Positions 40,709-48,569 of a stretch of 64,000 nt of DNA are shown here, in pieces. The notes beneath the pieces are model-generated. The model was not told where the DNA came from, ran no database searches, and saw nothing but the letters and a program-made list of their open reading frames with translations. This DNA is from Streptomyces sp. Je 1-332 (lineage in GTDB: Bacteria > Actinomycetota > Actinomycetes > Streptomycetales > Streptomycetaceae), in the NCBI RefSeq assembly GCF_040730185.1, contig NZ_CP160402.1, positions 4,340,001-4,404,000 of the forward strand, given 5' to 3'. The first letter of the stretch is position 1, and each line of letters begins with the position of its first letter. A program made the translations under genes and the position numbers.

Positions 40709-42220
40709 ATGGGGTTCGGCGAGAAACGCGGAAACTACTGGCGCGCCCGGTACAAGATCGCGCCCGGCAAGCACCTAACGGTCGTCGGCGAGGACGGCAA
40801 GCCGATCAAGTTCGCCACCAAGGGCGAGGCCCAGCGTGCCGCGAGCGAGGCCGAGAACAAGTACCGGCGCGGCGACTGGCGCGACCCGGCGCTTGGCCAG
40901 GAGACCTTCGGCGAGTACGCGAGCCGCTGGTACGAGGCACAGGACCTGGCCGCCTCGACGATGCAGAACTACAAGCGCCACATCGAGGAGCACCTGCTCC
41001 CTGACTTCGAGGACAAGGCGCTCGCGGGCATCCTGCGCACGGATGTCGAACTGTGGGAGAAGAAGGAGCGTGTCGTGTACGCGGCTTCGAGCGTCAGGAC
41101 TTGGCGCTCGACGCTCCACCTGCTCTTTGAGGACGCGATCGACGAGGGTCTGCTCACGTCGAACCCGGCCGCCAGGCGGCGTGGACGCGGCAAGCGCGCC
41201 GGCCGCTCCCGGGACCGGGGCCCGGAGAAGGTCGTCACGGACGCCCTCGGCATCCTGCTGACCGCTGAGCGGGCTGCCCTGCTGTCCGGCCGCGACGATG
41301 AGTTTGTCGCCGTGGTGCTCAAGGGCTACACCGGCAAGCGGTGGGGCGAAATCGTCGGCCTGGAAACGGATTTCGTCCGCCCCTCCGCCTTCCGCGTCGA
41401 GTGGCAGCTGTACGAACTCGACACCGGCGAGCTTGTGCGCTGCCCGCCCAAGGATGACAGCTACCGCACCATCGACTCGATGGATTGGCTGTCCGCCCTG
41501 GTCTTCAACCACATCGCCCGAACGAAGCCGACGCCCTGCCCGTGCCACGGCAGGACGTACGTCTTCCGAGGCCAGGGGGCAGCGCGCACTGGCGGCCACC
41601 AGGGCGCGAAGCTCGTCGACGTCGCACGCCGCGCCGAAGTCTCCACGGGCACGGTCTCGAACGTCCTCAACCACCCCAACCGCGTACGTGAGGACACCCG
41701 CGTACGCGTCGAACTCGCCATCGCAGAGCTCGCCTTCGTGCGTGGCGGTGCCACGTCGGAGCACGCGGCCCACTGGCGCCGAAACGGTTTCGCCACCTGG
41801 CTGTTCACTCCGGCGGTGTCCGGCTGGTACCCGAAGAAGGCGCCGCAAGAGGCCCGACCGGTGCCGATCCTCGGCGAGCCGTGGCCGGGCATCCCGGCCC
41901 GAGGCCGTGGCGCCACCGACCGAGCCGACGCCTGCTGGCTCCCGATAGCCAAGGGCCTCACACCCCACGGCCTACGCCATACCCACCGCACGATGATGGA
42001 GGACCTCGGCACCGAGAAGGTCCTCATGGACGAGCGGATGGGCCACATCGACGGCTCGGTCTCCGCACGCTACGCTCACGTCACGGCTGGCATGCGGAAG
42101 CGCCTGATGGTGGGCCTAACCGAGCAGTGGGAAGCGGCGCTCGACGCTCGGCTCGCGATGTGTTCGACCTCGCCGGTGCGTGTGCTCAACGCTCTCCTGC
42201 GGGCTCATTCCCTGCACTGA
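40709..42220 (+). CDS. int: Tyrosine integrase of element B with internal LacI-type helix-turn-helix
   Basis: 503 residues, about 110 longer than the element A integrase. Catalytic residues: Arg211 in YTGKRWGEIVGL, His420 and Arg423 in TPHGLRHTHR, His446 in MGHIDG and Tyr455 in SARYAHV. Between the two catalytic arginines, residues 300-345 form a LacI-family DNA-binding motif (KLVDVARRAEVSTGTVSNVL, NHPNRVREDTRVRVELAIAE). This lies inside the catalytic domain and does not interrupt the frame. It could be an added DNA-recognition module. Next genes are on the opposite strand, converging on its end. Confidence 0.9.
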   Translation: MGFGEKRGNYWRARYKIAPGKHLTVVGEDGKPIKFATKGEAQRAASEAENKYRRGDWRDPALGQETFGEYASRWYEAQDLAASTMQNYKRHIEEHLLPDFEDKALAGILRTDVELWEKKERVVYAASSVRTWRSTLHLLFEDAIDEGLLTSNPAARRRGRGKRAGRSRDRGPEKVVTDALGILLTAERAALLSGRDDEFVAVVLKGYTGKRWGEIVGLETDFVRPSAFRVEWQLYELDTGELVRCPPKDDSYRTIDSMDWLSALVFNHIARTKPTPCPCHGRTYVFRGQGAARTGGHQGAKLVDVARRAEVSTGTVSNVLNHPNRVREDTRVRVELAIAELAFVRGGATSEHAAHWRRNGFATWLFTPAVSGWYPKKAPQEARPVPILGEPWPGIPARGRGATDRADACWLPIAKGLTPHGLRHTHRTMMEDLGTEKVLMDERMGHIDGSVSARYAHVTAGMRKRLMVGLTEQWEAALDARLAMCSTSPVRVLNALLRAHSLH

Positions 42221-42227
42221 CGTGTCG

Positions 42228-42407
42228 CTACGTGTCGTCGTTGCGGTGTCCGTGCAGGCGATAGCCCATTTCGTCAGGGTGGCGCATGACCCGCGCCAAG
42301 CGCCAAGCGGCTTCGTAGGAGAGGCGGCCGCGCTCCCGTGCAAACAGCCGCAGCGCCAACATGCTGGTAAGAGGGTCTAGCGCCCAGCGCAGCGCAGCAG
42401 TCTTCAC
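42228..42407 (-). CDS. 59-residue hypothetical protein, last gene of four-gene operon
   Basis: GTG 42407 overlaps the upstream stop (GTGA) and TAG is at 42228. The peptide (TAALRWALDPLTSMLALRLF, GRLSYEAAWRLARVMRHPDE) is helical and basic. The coupling makes it real; no family recognised. It converges on the integrase gene with 7 bp between them. Confidence 0.55.
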   Translation of the reverse strand: MKTAALRWALDPLTSMLALRLFARERGRLSYEAAWRLARVMRHPDEMGYRLHGHRNDDT

Positions 42408-43186
42408 TGTGCCTCGCCCGACAGTAGGGCGAGGCGATGGGCCGTGTTCTCGTCGCCGAATGCGCGGACAGCGTCGGTGAGAATGATGAGTAGTTCCTTG
42501 CGTCCCGCTTCCGTCAGGTTGGCGACGAAGTCCTGAAGAAGCTGTGCGACGGTCACCCACTGCTGTCCTGGCTGCCATTGACGGACTTCGCGTACCAGCT
42601 CTTCGAGGTTGGTGCCCGCCGGAGGACCGCCCAGCCGAGGCCAATGTCTCGACGCCCCTTCTAGGAGCCCGTACAGGCGGGCCGTGGCAGGGTTGGCGAG
42701 AATCTCCTCCTGAAGAAACGCCTCTCGGGCCTGAGCCTGTCGTCGTGCCAAGTCATCCAGTTCGTGATCACGCCTAAGACGCTCCTTCTTCCGCTGATAC
42801 TCCTGCTGCAGGCGTTCTGCCAGTAGCGCAGCCTCGCGGGTAGCGTCGTCCACGCTGATGCGTAGGTGCACGTGGGTCACTGAGACACCGCTCTCAGCGA
42901 GCGGTAGCTGTTGCTGGAGTGCGTTCGTGATCTCCTGCTCGGCAGCCGCCGGGCGCAGGACGTCACAGCATTCGGCCGCCTTCTCGATTTCTTGTCGCGC
43001 GAGGAGCGGTGCCGTATGGAGGCTCACCTGGGAGATGGCGTCGATTTGGCGCTGCCACGTCACTCGGACCTCTGCCGTGAAGGACAGCGTTGGGTCCATG
43101 CTCTTGGGACGGTCTGTAAAGGAGGAGGCCCAGCTGGGCGTGTCATCTGCTGCGGATGCATGTCTCTTGCGGCCGGGAAGTCTCAT
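42404..43186 (-). CDS. Hypothetical coiled-coil protein of four-gene operon
   Basis: 260 residues from ATG 43186, which overlaps the upstream stop (ATGA). After a basic start, residues 40-110 read LSFTAEVRVTWQRQIDAISQ with VSVTHVHLRISVDDATREAA, followed by a long charged coiled coil (LLAERLQQEYQRKKERLRRD). A band-7/SPFH-like beta plus coiled-coil arrangement is possible but unproven. The C-terminal 60 residues are helical. Probably partners the large protein encoded upstream. Confidence 0.6.
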   Translation of the reverse strand: MRLPGRKRHASAADDTPSWASSFTDRPKSMDPTLSFTAEVRVTWQRQIDAISQVSLHTAPLLARQEIEKAAECCDVLRPAAAEQEITNALQQQLPLAESGVSVTHVHLRISVDDATREAALLAERLQQEYQRKKERLRRDHELDDLARRQAQAREAFLQEEILANPATARLYGLLEGASRHWPRLGGPPAGTNLEELVREVRQWQPGQQWVTVAQLLQDFVANLTEAGRKELLIILTDAVRAFGDENTAHRLALLSGEAQ

Positions 43187-45696
43187 GCGGCGTCGGCCTC
43201 CGTTGGGGCCGAAGACTCCTCGCCAGAAACGTTCGACGACTGCTGCTGCGCGGGCGGCTGACCTCGGCGAGCTGTGAGGTCCTGGTCGAGCAGAGCGGAC
43301 AACTCGAGCTTGAGCTCCTCCTTCTCCACCGAATATGGGCGATCCTGTCCCTGGACCCACCACTGCGCGGATGTGCGCAGCGCCTCGCGAAGGGGTGGGC
43401 CCTCGGCTCCAGGAACATTCACGGCCTGACGCAGGGTGTCGAAGACGACGGCCTTAAGTGCGGGTCGGTGCAGTGCTGCGTCGAGCCATGTGAAGACAGC
43501 TTTGTCGAGATCCCGTTCTCCTGTTGGCCCTGCTGCCTGGCGCAACAGTGTGCGCCAGCCGGTCACGAGCCCTTGCAGGGGCGGACGGAAGGTGTCCTCC
43601 TCTTCGGGGGCGTCCTCGTCCATGGCTTGAAGTAGCGGTGGCAGGCCGCTCGACTCCAGCGGAGAGTTCAGGGCCAGGGCAGCGAACGTTCGGTGTCCGA
43701 CGGTCTGGCTTGTCTTCTCCGATTTGCACCAGTCGACGACGTAGCCAAACAGCATCTGTCGTACGGTCACGTCCTCCCACAGGACGCGTACTGCTTCGCG
43801 CAGCGTGTCGACCACGTCAGGGTGCCCTTGTGAGGCCACGTTCCTGAGCCGACGCAGTGCCTTAGCCGTATGCCGGCGGCCGAACTCTCCCGTACACACC
43901 TCTATGACGGCTCTCTGTAAGTGAGGCTGGTTTCGCTTCGACCAAGCCAGCAGCATCGAATGGATGTATGGCGCGCTGGCGGCATGGATGGCTGCGGAGT
44001 CCAGGAGCAGAACGGCCAAATGCCACAGCTCCTTAGTGGCTCCGTGCTTCTGCCACTCCTCCACAATCCGCTCCAGTGGGGTCGGGCGGCGATGCCGAAC
44101 GGCCCACCGCAGAGCGAACTGCCCCACACGCTCGGCCAAGGCAAGCCGACCATCCCTGCTGATGATCTCCAGTGCCTCCTTGCTCGCGGTGGTATCAAGG
44201 ACAGGGGCTCGTGCGAGCCACCGAAGGAAGGTGGTGCGAGCGAGAGGGCGGTCATTCCAGAAGTACTCGATGACGGCGTCGTCCCAGTGGGGCCGGGTGA
44301 AGCTGAGGGTGCCGTCTTCCGCACGCCGTGCTCCGGCGGCCCTCGTCATGGCGATGACTCCGGGTTCGCGTTGTCCCTCGACCTCGACCGGTACGTCGTC
44401 GAGCTGTTCGGTCAGTTCGGCTGCCTTGGCGTACACATGCCCGACCGGGTCGCCGCGCAGAACAGCAGCAGCCAGGAGGAAGTTGCGTTCGAAACTGGTG
44501 CGGGAACGATCCTTGGGCTCGTGCCAGTGATAGAGCGCGTCTTCCCAGTTGCTGTGGGCGGCCGCCACGTTGGCTACCTGCTTGTCGAACGTCAGGCGAG
44601 TGGAACCTTCCCGCTTGCGCCCGAGTGGCTGCTTCGGGTCAGTGGCAACAGGTGTGACTGACTGTGCTGCCCGGTGCTGTTCGAGCATGAGGTACACGAG
44701 GTTGAGCACATCGGTCGGGGCCTGGCTGACAAGGAGCGGCCTGATGTCCTTGTGATCGAGCCACAGGTCGGTTGGAAAGTCACTCTCCTGCGCCAGAAGC
44801 CACCGTTCGGCGATGTGGCGTGGACTAACCGCTCCCAACTCCGGTGCGACTCCATCCGGGGCCCCGGAGCTGATACGCCTCCACTGCTCGGGGCGGGTGA
44901 GGACGATCAGGCGGCAGTCACGTCGCTGGAGGCGATCGACGAGTTTGTTCAGGTTGCCACCGAAGGACTCGTCGACAGCAAAGTCATCTTCGTCAGACGG
45001 AAGTTCCAGCAGAAAGCCGCAACGACGGTCGTGTGGCAGACGTCTGGTCGGGAAGTGTTTGGAGCCGCCAAAGGACAGCGGGCGTACCTCGGTAATGGCG
45101 CCTTCGCCCAAGAGATGGGCGAGCAATGCGTAGGCGGTGAAGGTCCGGCTGCTGTTCGTCGGACGGTTGATGACCAGCACGGAGCCTGCCGCACGCAGGG
45201 TATTGAGGGCTAGCCTGAAAGGGCTCGACGTCAGCCGCTCCTCATGCTGAGGCTCGGCGTATACCTCGCGGACCACGGCCAGGTACTCGGGCGAGATCGG
45301 GGCGTGTGAGTCGAGGGTCTGTTCGTAGACGTACTTTGTGCCGATCTGTTCGCCGTAATTGTTGAAGGCCCGTTGGAGCACGGCGGCCTGTCCGACCGCC
45401 TCCACCGATTCGCGCGCCGGCGCCCCTTCTGTCTGGTTTCGCGGGAAACGCTCGTCGGAGAAGCGCCCGGCGATCGCGGTCTCTGCAGGCGTGCCGAGCT
45501 CCGGCCCGACCGGTGGAGCGGCGTTGGGCGGCCCTGGTGGTGGCAGTTGGGGCAGGCTGCTCGGCTCGGAGTGTGGGGGTGCTGGCGCCGAGTGCACCCG
45601 CGGTGTTGGCAACTCGCCCTCTTGCTCCCCACTGCCCGTGGGCGGAGACGAGGGATGCTGCAGACGATCTCCGGTACGGCTGTCATCGAAGTTCAT
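43183..45696 (-). CDS. Large cytosolic protein with degenerate P-loop, third-party defence candidate
   Basis: 837 residues from ATG 45696 (AGGCGG upstream). A Pro/Ser-rich tail of about 100 residues precedes a domain with AAGSVLVINRPTNSSRTFTA at the place of a P-loop, which lacks the GK[ST] motif, then FLLELPSDEDDF and DCRLIVLTRPEQWRRI, resembling Walker B and sensor strands of STAND-like NTPases. The rest (about 450 residues) is helical, repeat-like. Such layout is common in sensor NTPases, but here ATP binding may be lost. Coupled to the coiled-coil gene downstream. Confidence 0.6.
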   Translation of the reverse strand: MNFDDSRTGDRLQHPSSPPTGSGEQEGELPTPRVHSAPAPPHSEPSSLPQLPPPGPPNAAPPVGPELGTPAETAIAGRFSDERFPRNQTEGAPARESVEAVGQAAVLQRAFNNYGEQIGTKYVYEQTLDSHAPISPEYLAVVREVYAEPQHEERLTSSPFRLALNTLRAAGSVLVINRPTNSSRTFTAYALLAHLLGEGAITEVRPLSFGGSKHFPTRRLPHDRRCGFLLELPSDEDDFAVDESFGGNLNKLVDRLQRRDCRLIVLTRPEQWRRISSGAPDGVAPELGAVSPRHIAERWLLAQESDFPTDLWLDHKDIRPLLVSQAPTDVLNLVYLMLEQHRAAQSVTPVATDPKQPLGRKREGSTRLTFDKQVANVAAAHSNWEDALYHWHEPKDRSRTSFERNFLLAAAVLRGDPVGHVYAKAAELTEQLDDVPVEVEGQREPGVIAMTRAAGARRAEDGTLSFTRPHWDDAVIEYFWNDRPLARTTFLRWLARAPVLDTTASKEALEIISRDGRLALAERVGQFALRWAVRHRRPTPLERIVEEWQKHGATKELWHLAVLLLDSAAIHAASAPYIHSMLLAWSKRNQPHLQRAVIEVCTGEFGRRHTAKALRRLRNVASQGHPDVVDTLREAVRVLWEDVTVRQMLFGYVVDWCKSEKTSQTVGHRTFAALALNSPLESSGLPPLLQAMDEDAPEEEDTFRPPLQGLVTGWRTLLRQAAGPTGERDLDKAVFTWLDAALHRPALKAVVFDTLRQAVNVPGAEGPPLREALRTSAQWWVQGQDRPYSVEKEELKLELSALLDQDLTARRGQPPAQQQSSNVSGEESSAPTEADAA

Positions 45697-45712
45697 GCTG
45701 TTGCCGCCTGCC

Positions 45713-46240
45713 TCAGCCGATGGTGCCTTCGACTTCGATGCCGACCTGTTCACCTGTCTCTTCGACGGTCCCGGTCTCTTGGTCGACGCGTGCTCGTCCC
45801 CGTTCCGTGATGTCCCCGCCAACTCGCATTCCGACCTGCTTGCCGTGGAGGGATTCGGCACGCTGGGAGACCTCGACGCCAGGCCGATCTATCTCCTTCT
45901 CATCACCGAACGGGAAGCGGTGTCCGTATGCCTCCTCCAAGTCCCGGCGCAGACGCCCCAGGACCTCCCGCAGCTCGGTGTCATCGCCCTGAAGGAACTC
46001 GGGGCGGGAGAGGTAGACGCGGAGTGCGCCGTGAGCCCCAGTGATACGGGCGACGCGCTCGTCAGTGAGTGCAGGGGCGCTGACCACCAAGGGCTGCGTT
46101 TGTCCCGACACCTGCTCCGGCTCTTCCACCGGCACTCGACCTGCTCGCCGGTCCAGCACCGCACTCGCTCGGTCGAAGAGAAACTTGACCGCCTCGGTCA
46201 GGAGCGTCCCGGCCAGTACAGGAAATGCCAACGGATCCAT
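45713..46240 (-). CDS. Hypothetical protein with N-terminal membrane helix, first gene of operon
   Basis: 175 residues, GGAGG ahead of ATG 46240. It starts MDPLAFPVLAGTLLTEAVKF, a weak membrane or amphipathic helix, followed by a linker and an acidic, beta-rich C-terminal half with repeated Gly/Glu (GMRVGGDITERGRARVDQET). No known domain. It lies 16 bp before the large protein and opens the operon. Confidence 0.6.
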   Translation of the reverse strand: MDPLAFPVLAGTLLTEAVKFLFDRASAVLDRRAGRVPVEEPEQVSGQTQPLVVSAPALTDERVARITGAHGALRVYLSRPEFLQGDDTELREVLGRLRRDLEEAYGHRFPFGDEKEIDRPGVEVSQRAESLHGKQVGMRVGGDITERGRARVDQETGTVEETGEQVGIEVEGTIG

Positions 46241-46679
46241 GTCTGTGCTTCCTCCCCGTGCCCCGTGGGTCTGCGAGTGATCGCAACTACCGCCGGTAGA
46301 TGCGATTGGCACTTGCGCAGACAAAAGCGATGTTCACCGTATGAGGGGGATCATTGCGGAAGGTAGAGAGAGAACTAGTCGAATAGAGGCATGGCTGACG
46401 AGACGGTGTTGACGCAAGGTCGATGCATGCTGACAAGGAGTGATTACACGGCCGGTCCGCTTCTCCTGCCGCCTTCACGTCGTCGGACGGCTCGAAGCGA
46501 GCTGTTTTCGAAAGTCGTTCGTATGGAGTCGCTGTCTGGTTCTCGTCTCCGCCTCCAGCGGACCATGAGCAAGAGCTCGCGACCTCGTCTGCGGATCGGG
46601 GCTGATGCGGCGCGGACTCCGTATCGGCTCGTTCCGGCACGGTTTGGAACGCACCTCCTGGGAGCCTGATTCTCAAGTC
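46241..46679. other. Right end of element B, no gene seen
   Basis: 439 bp between the four-gene operon and the arm-type repeat. It should contain the operon promoter near 46.3 kb; short frames on both strands lack starts and conserved content. Confidence 0.5.
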
Positions 46680-46698
46680 GGCTCCCAAATGGCTCCCA
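46680..46698. repeat. Paired arm-type repeat at right end of element B
   Basis: GGCTCCCA at 46680-46687 and 46691-46698, 11-bp period, identical to 4870-4888 and the counterpart of 22532-22550. Confidence 0.55.
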
Positions 46699-46719
46699 AA
46701 GTGGCCCCCACAACGCAAA

Positions 46720-46755
46720 TCAGGCCCGGTACTGATCTCTCAGTACCGGGCCTGA
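46720..46755 (-). terminator. tRNA-Pro terminator hairpin
   Basis: TCAGGCCCGGTACTGA pairs perfectly with 46740-46755 over a 4-nt loop. In tRNA orientation it follows the gene by 16 bp and is succeeded by GATTTGCGTT, a short U-rich stretch. Because it lies left of the recombination site it belongs to element B. Confidence 0.8.
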
Positions 46756-46762
46756 CCTGGTG

Positions 46763-46812
46763 TTTCAGCTGTCGGGGTGGCGGGATTTGAACCCACGACC
46801 TCTTCGTCCCGA
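46763..46812 (-). other. Attachment site at right end of element B, within intact tRNA-Pro
   Basis: The 50 bp shared with 4951-5002 and 22376-22426 cover the tRNA 3' half from the anticodon arm through the acceptor end plus 9 bp of flank. Integration regenerates the tRNA gene, so this side is the chromosomal junction. Confidence 0.85.
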
Positions 46813-46845
46813 ACGAAGCGCGCTGCCAAGCTGCGCTACACCCCG
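46772..46845 (-). tRNA. tRNA-Pro (anticodon CGG)
   Basis: 74 nt fold into a standard cloverleaf: acceptor CGGGGTG/CACCCCG, D arm GCGC/GCGC, anticodon stem CTTCG/CGAAG with loop TTCGGGA (anticodon CGG), T arm GTGGG-TTCAAAT-CCCGC, discriminator A; CCA is not encoded. It reads CCG codons. It is the integration target of elements A and B and of the older remnant. Confidence 0.95.
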
Positions 46846-46894
46846 ATGTCGTTGCTCCACCTGCCCGCATTGCTGCTGGCCGTGGCGACATCGA

Positions 46895-47872
46895 TTACTT
46901 TAGCGGACCGGCGGCCGGAGACGAAATCCGGTTTTCGGTGGCCTCCGGGGAGGCTGCCGTCAGGGTCAGCAGCGTCACCTCCGGGGGGCACGCGAAGCGC
47001 ATGGGGGTGTAGCGGTTCGCGCCGCAGCCCGCGGAGACGTGCATGAAGGACGTGTGGCCCTCCGCCTCGTGCTTCGACAGGCCCTTCACGCGCTCCGTGT
47101 CCAGGTCGCAGTTGGTGACCAGCGCCCCGTAGAAGGGGATGCACACCTGCCCGCCGTGGGTGTGGCCCGCGAGGATCAAGGGGTAGCCGTCGGCCGTGAA
47201 GGCGTCAAGGGCGCGTAGGTACGGGGCGTGCACGATGCCCATCGAGAAGTCGGCGCCCGCGTCGGGACCGCCCGCCACGCGCGCGTACCGGTCGCGCTTG
47301 ATGTGCGGGTCGTCCACGCCGGTGAGGCCGATCTCGTAGCCCTCGATCTTCAGGGCGCCCCGCGTGTTCGTCAGGTTCACCCAGCCCGCGGCGTCGAACC
47401 CGTCGCGCAGGTCCTCCCACGGGTTGTGGATGACGCCGACGGCGGGCGGGTTGCCGTTCAGGCCGTGCTTGCCCTGCGCCTTCTCCAGCAGGTAGAGGGC
47501 GGGGTTGCGCAGCTTGGGCCCGTAGTAGTCGTTCGAGCCGAAGACGTACGCCCCGGGGAACTCCATCAGCGGGCCGAGCGCGTCCAGCGTCTCCGGTACG
47601 CCCTCGGGGTCGGAGAGGTTGTCCCCGGTGTTGATCACGAAGTCGGGGCGCAGGCCCGCGAGCGAGCGCAGCCAGCGCTGCTTCTTGCGTTGCCCGGAGA
47701 CCATGTGGATGTCCGACACCTGGAGGACTCTGAGCGGCCGCATCCCCGGCGGAAGGACGGGCACCGTGACCCGTCGCAGTCGGAAGGAGCGGGCTTCGAA
47801 GCCCACCGAGTAGGCCAGTCCGGCGGCGGCCGTCGCCGTGATTCCCAGAGGTACTGCGTATCGCGCGCGCAT
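46895..47872 (-). CDS. Metallophosphoesterase with N-terminal membrane anchor
   Basis: 325 residues. An N-terminal hydrophobic helix (AVPLGITATAAAGLAYSV) anchors a calcineurin-like phosphoesterase domain: VLQVSDIHMV (DxH), VINTGDNLSD (GDxxD variant), FGSNDYYGP (GNxD/E variant) and LAGHTHGGQV (GHTH). It is related to YaeI/YkuE-type enzymes acting on lipid or UDP-linked phosphates. First chromosomal gene beyond the integration site, starting the conserved order. Confidence 0.9.
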   Translation of the reverse strand: MRARYAVPLGITATAAAGLAYSVGFEARSFRLRRVTVPVLPPGMRPLRVLQVSDIHMVSGQRKKQRWLRSLAGLRPDFVINTGDNLSDPEGVPETLDALGPLMEFPGAYVFGSNDYYGPKLRNPALYLLEKAQGKHGLNGNPPAVGVIHNPWEDLRDGFDAAGWVNLTNTRGALKIEGYEIGLTGVDDPHIKRDRYARVAGGPDAGADFSMGIVHAPYLRALDAFTADGYPLILAGHTHGGQVCIPFYGALVTNCDLDTERVKGLSKHEAEGHTSFMHVSAGCGANRYTPMRFACPPEVTLLTLTAASPEATENRISSPAAGPLK

Positions 47873-47947
47873 CCACCCATGGTGTCAGACCCGAAGGCCC
47901 CGTAAATCTGCGGGCGTCGGGCCGTACGCACCTGCGACAATCACGGC

Positions 47948-48412
47948 ATGACCACGCTCAAGTCGAAGCTTCAGGATGACCTCACCGCCGCGATCAGGGG
48001 GCGTGACGAGCTGCGCTCCTCGACGCTCCGGCTGACCCTCACCGCCATCACGAAGGAGGAGGTCTCGGGCAAGACGGCCCGCGAGCTCTCCGACGATGAA
48101 GTGCAGAAGGTGATCTCTCGCGAGGCGAAGAAGCGCCGCGAAGCCGCTGAGGCCTTCGCCCAGGGCGGTCGCGCCGAGCAGGCCGAGAAGGAGAAGGCGG
48201 AGGGCGAGATCCTCGCCGAGTACCTGCCGAAGCAGCTCTCCGACGACGAGCTCCGGGCCATCGTCGCCCAGGCCGTCGAGGAGGCCAGGGCCGCCGGCGC
48301 CGAGGGTCCGCGTGCCATGGGCCAGGTCATGAAGATCGTGAACCCGAAGGTCGCCGGCCTCGCGGAGGGCGGCCGCGTCGCCGCCGTGGTGAAGCAGCTG
48401 CTCGCGGGCTGA
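47948..48412 (+). CDS. GatB/YqeY-family protein
   Basis: 154 residues: TTLKSKLQDDLTAAIRGRDE, LRLTLTAITKEEVSGK, YLPKQLSDDELRAIVAQAVE and GPRAMGQVMKIVNPKVAGLA cover the whole YqeY domain, a stand-alone relative of the tRNA-binding tail of GatB. Role in tRNA-dependent amidation is inferred for the family. Divergent from the phosphoesterase gene; a long hairpin separates it from the PBP gene, which converges on it. Confidence 0.9.
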   Translation: MTTLKSKLQDDLTAAIRGRDELRSSTLRLTLTAITKEEVSGKTARELSDDEVQKVISREAKKRREAAEAFAQGGRAEQAEKEKAEGEILAEYLPKQLSDDELRAIVAQAVEEARAAGAEGPRAMGQVMKIVNPKVAGLAEGGRVAAVVKQLLAG

Positions 48413-48426
48413 GCAGGCAGATAGGC

Positions 48427-48475
48427 GGATAGCCAGACGGCCGGATAGCCAGACGGCCAGATAGTCAGATAGGCA
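48427..48475. repeat. Tandem 16-bp repeats after the YqeY-like gene
   Basis: GGATAGCCAGACGGCC at 48427-48442 and 48443-48458, followed by degenerate AGATAGTCAGATAGGCAG. Noncoding, between a stop codon and the terminator hairpin. Confidence 0.75.
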
Positions 48476-48476
48476 G

Positions 48477-48529
48477 GTACGTGAGTGGGGGCGCCCCCTG
48501 ATCATCAGGGGGCGCCCCCACTCACGTAC
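48477..48529. terminator. Bidirectional terminator, 26-bp perfect stem
   Basis: The arms 48477-48502 and 48504-48529 are exact complements with a single C between. It lies between the convergent YqeY-like and penicillin-binding-protein genes and can serve both. Confidence 0.85.
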
Positions 48530-48569
48530 CGGAGACGGGGAGTGACCGGGCCCCTACCGGCCCAGCCGC

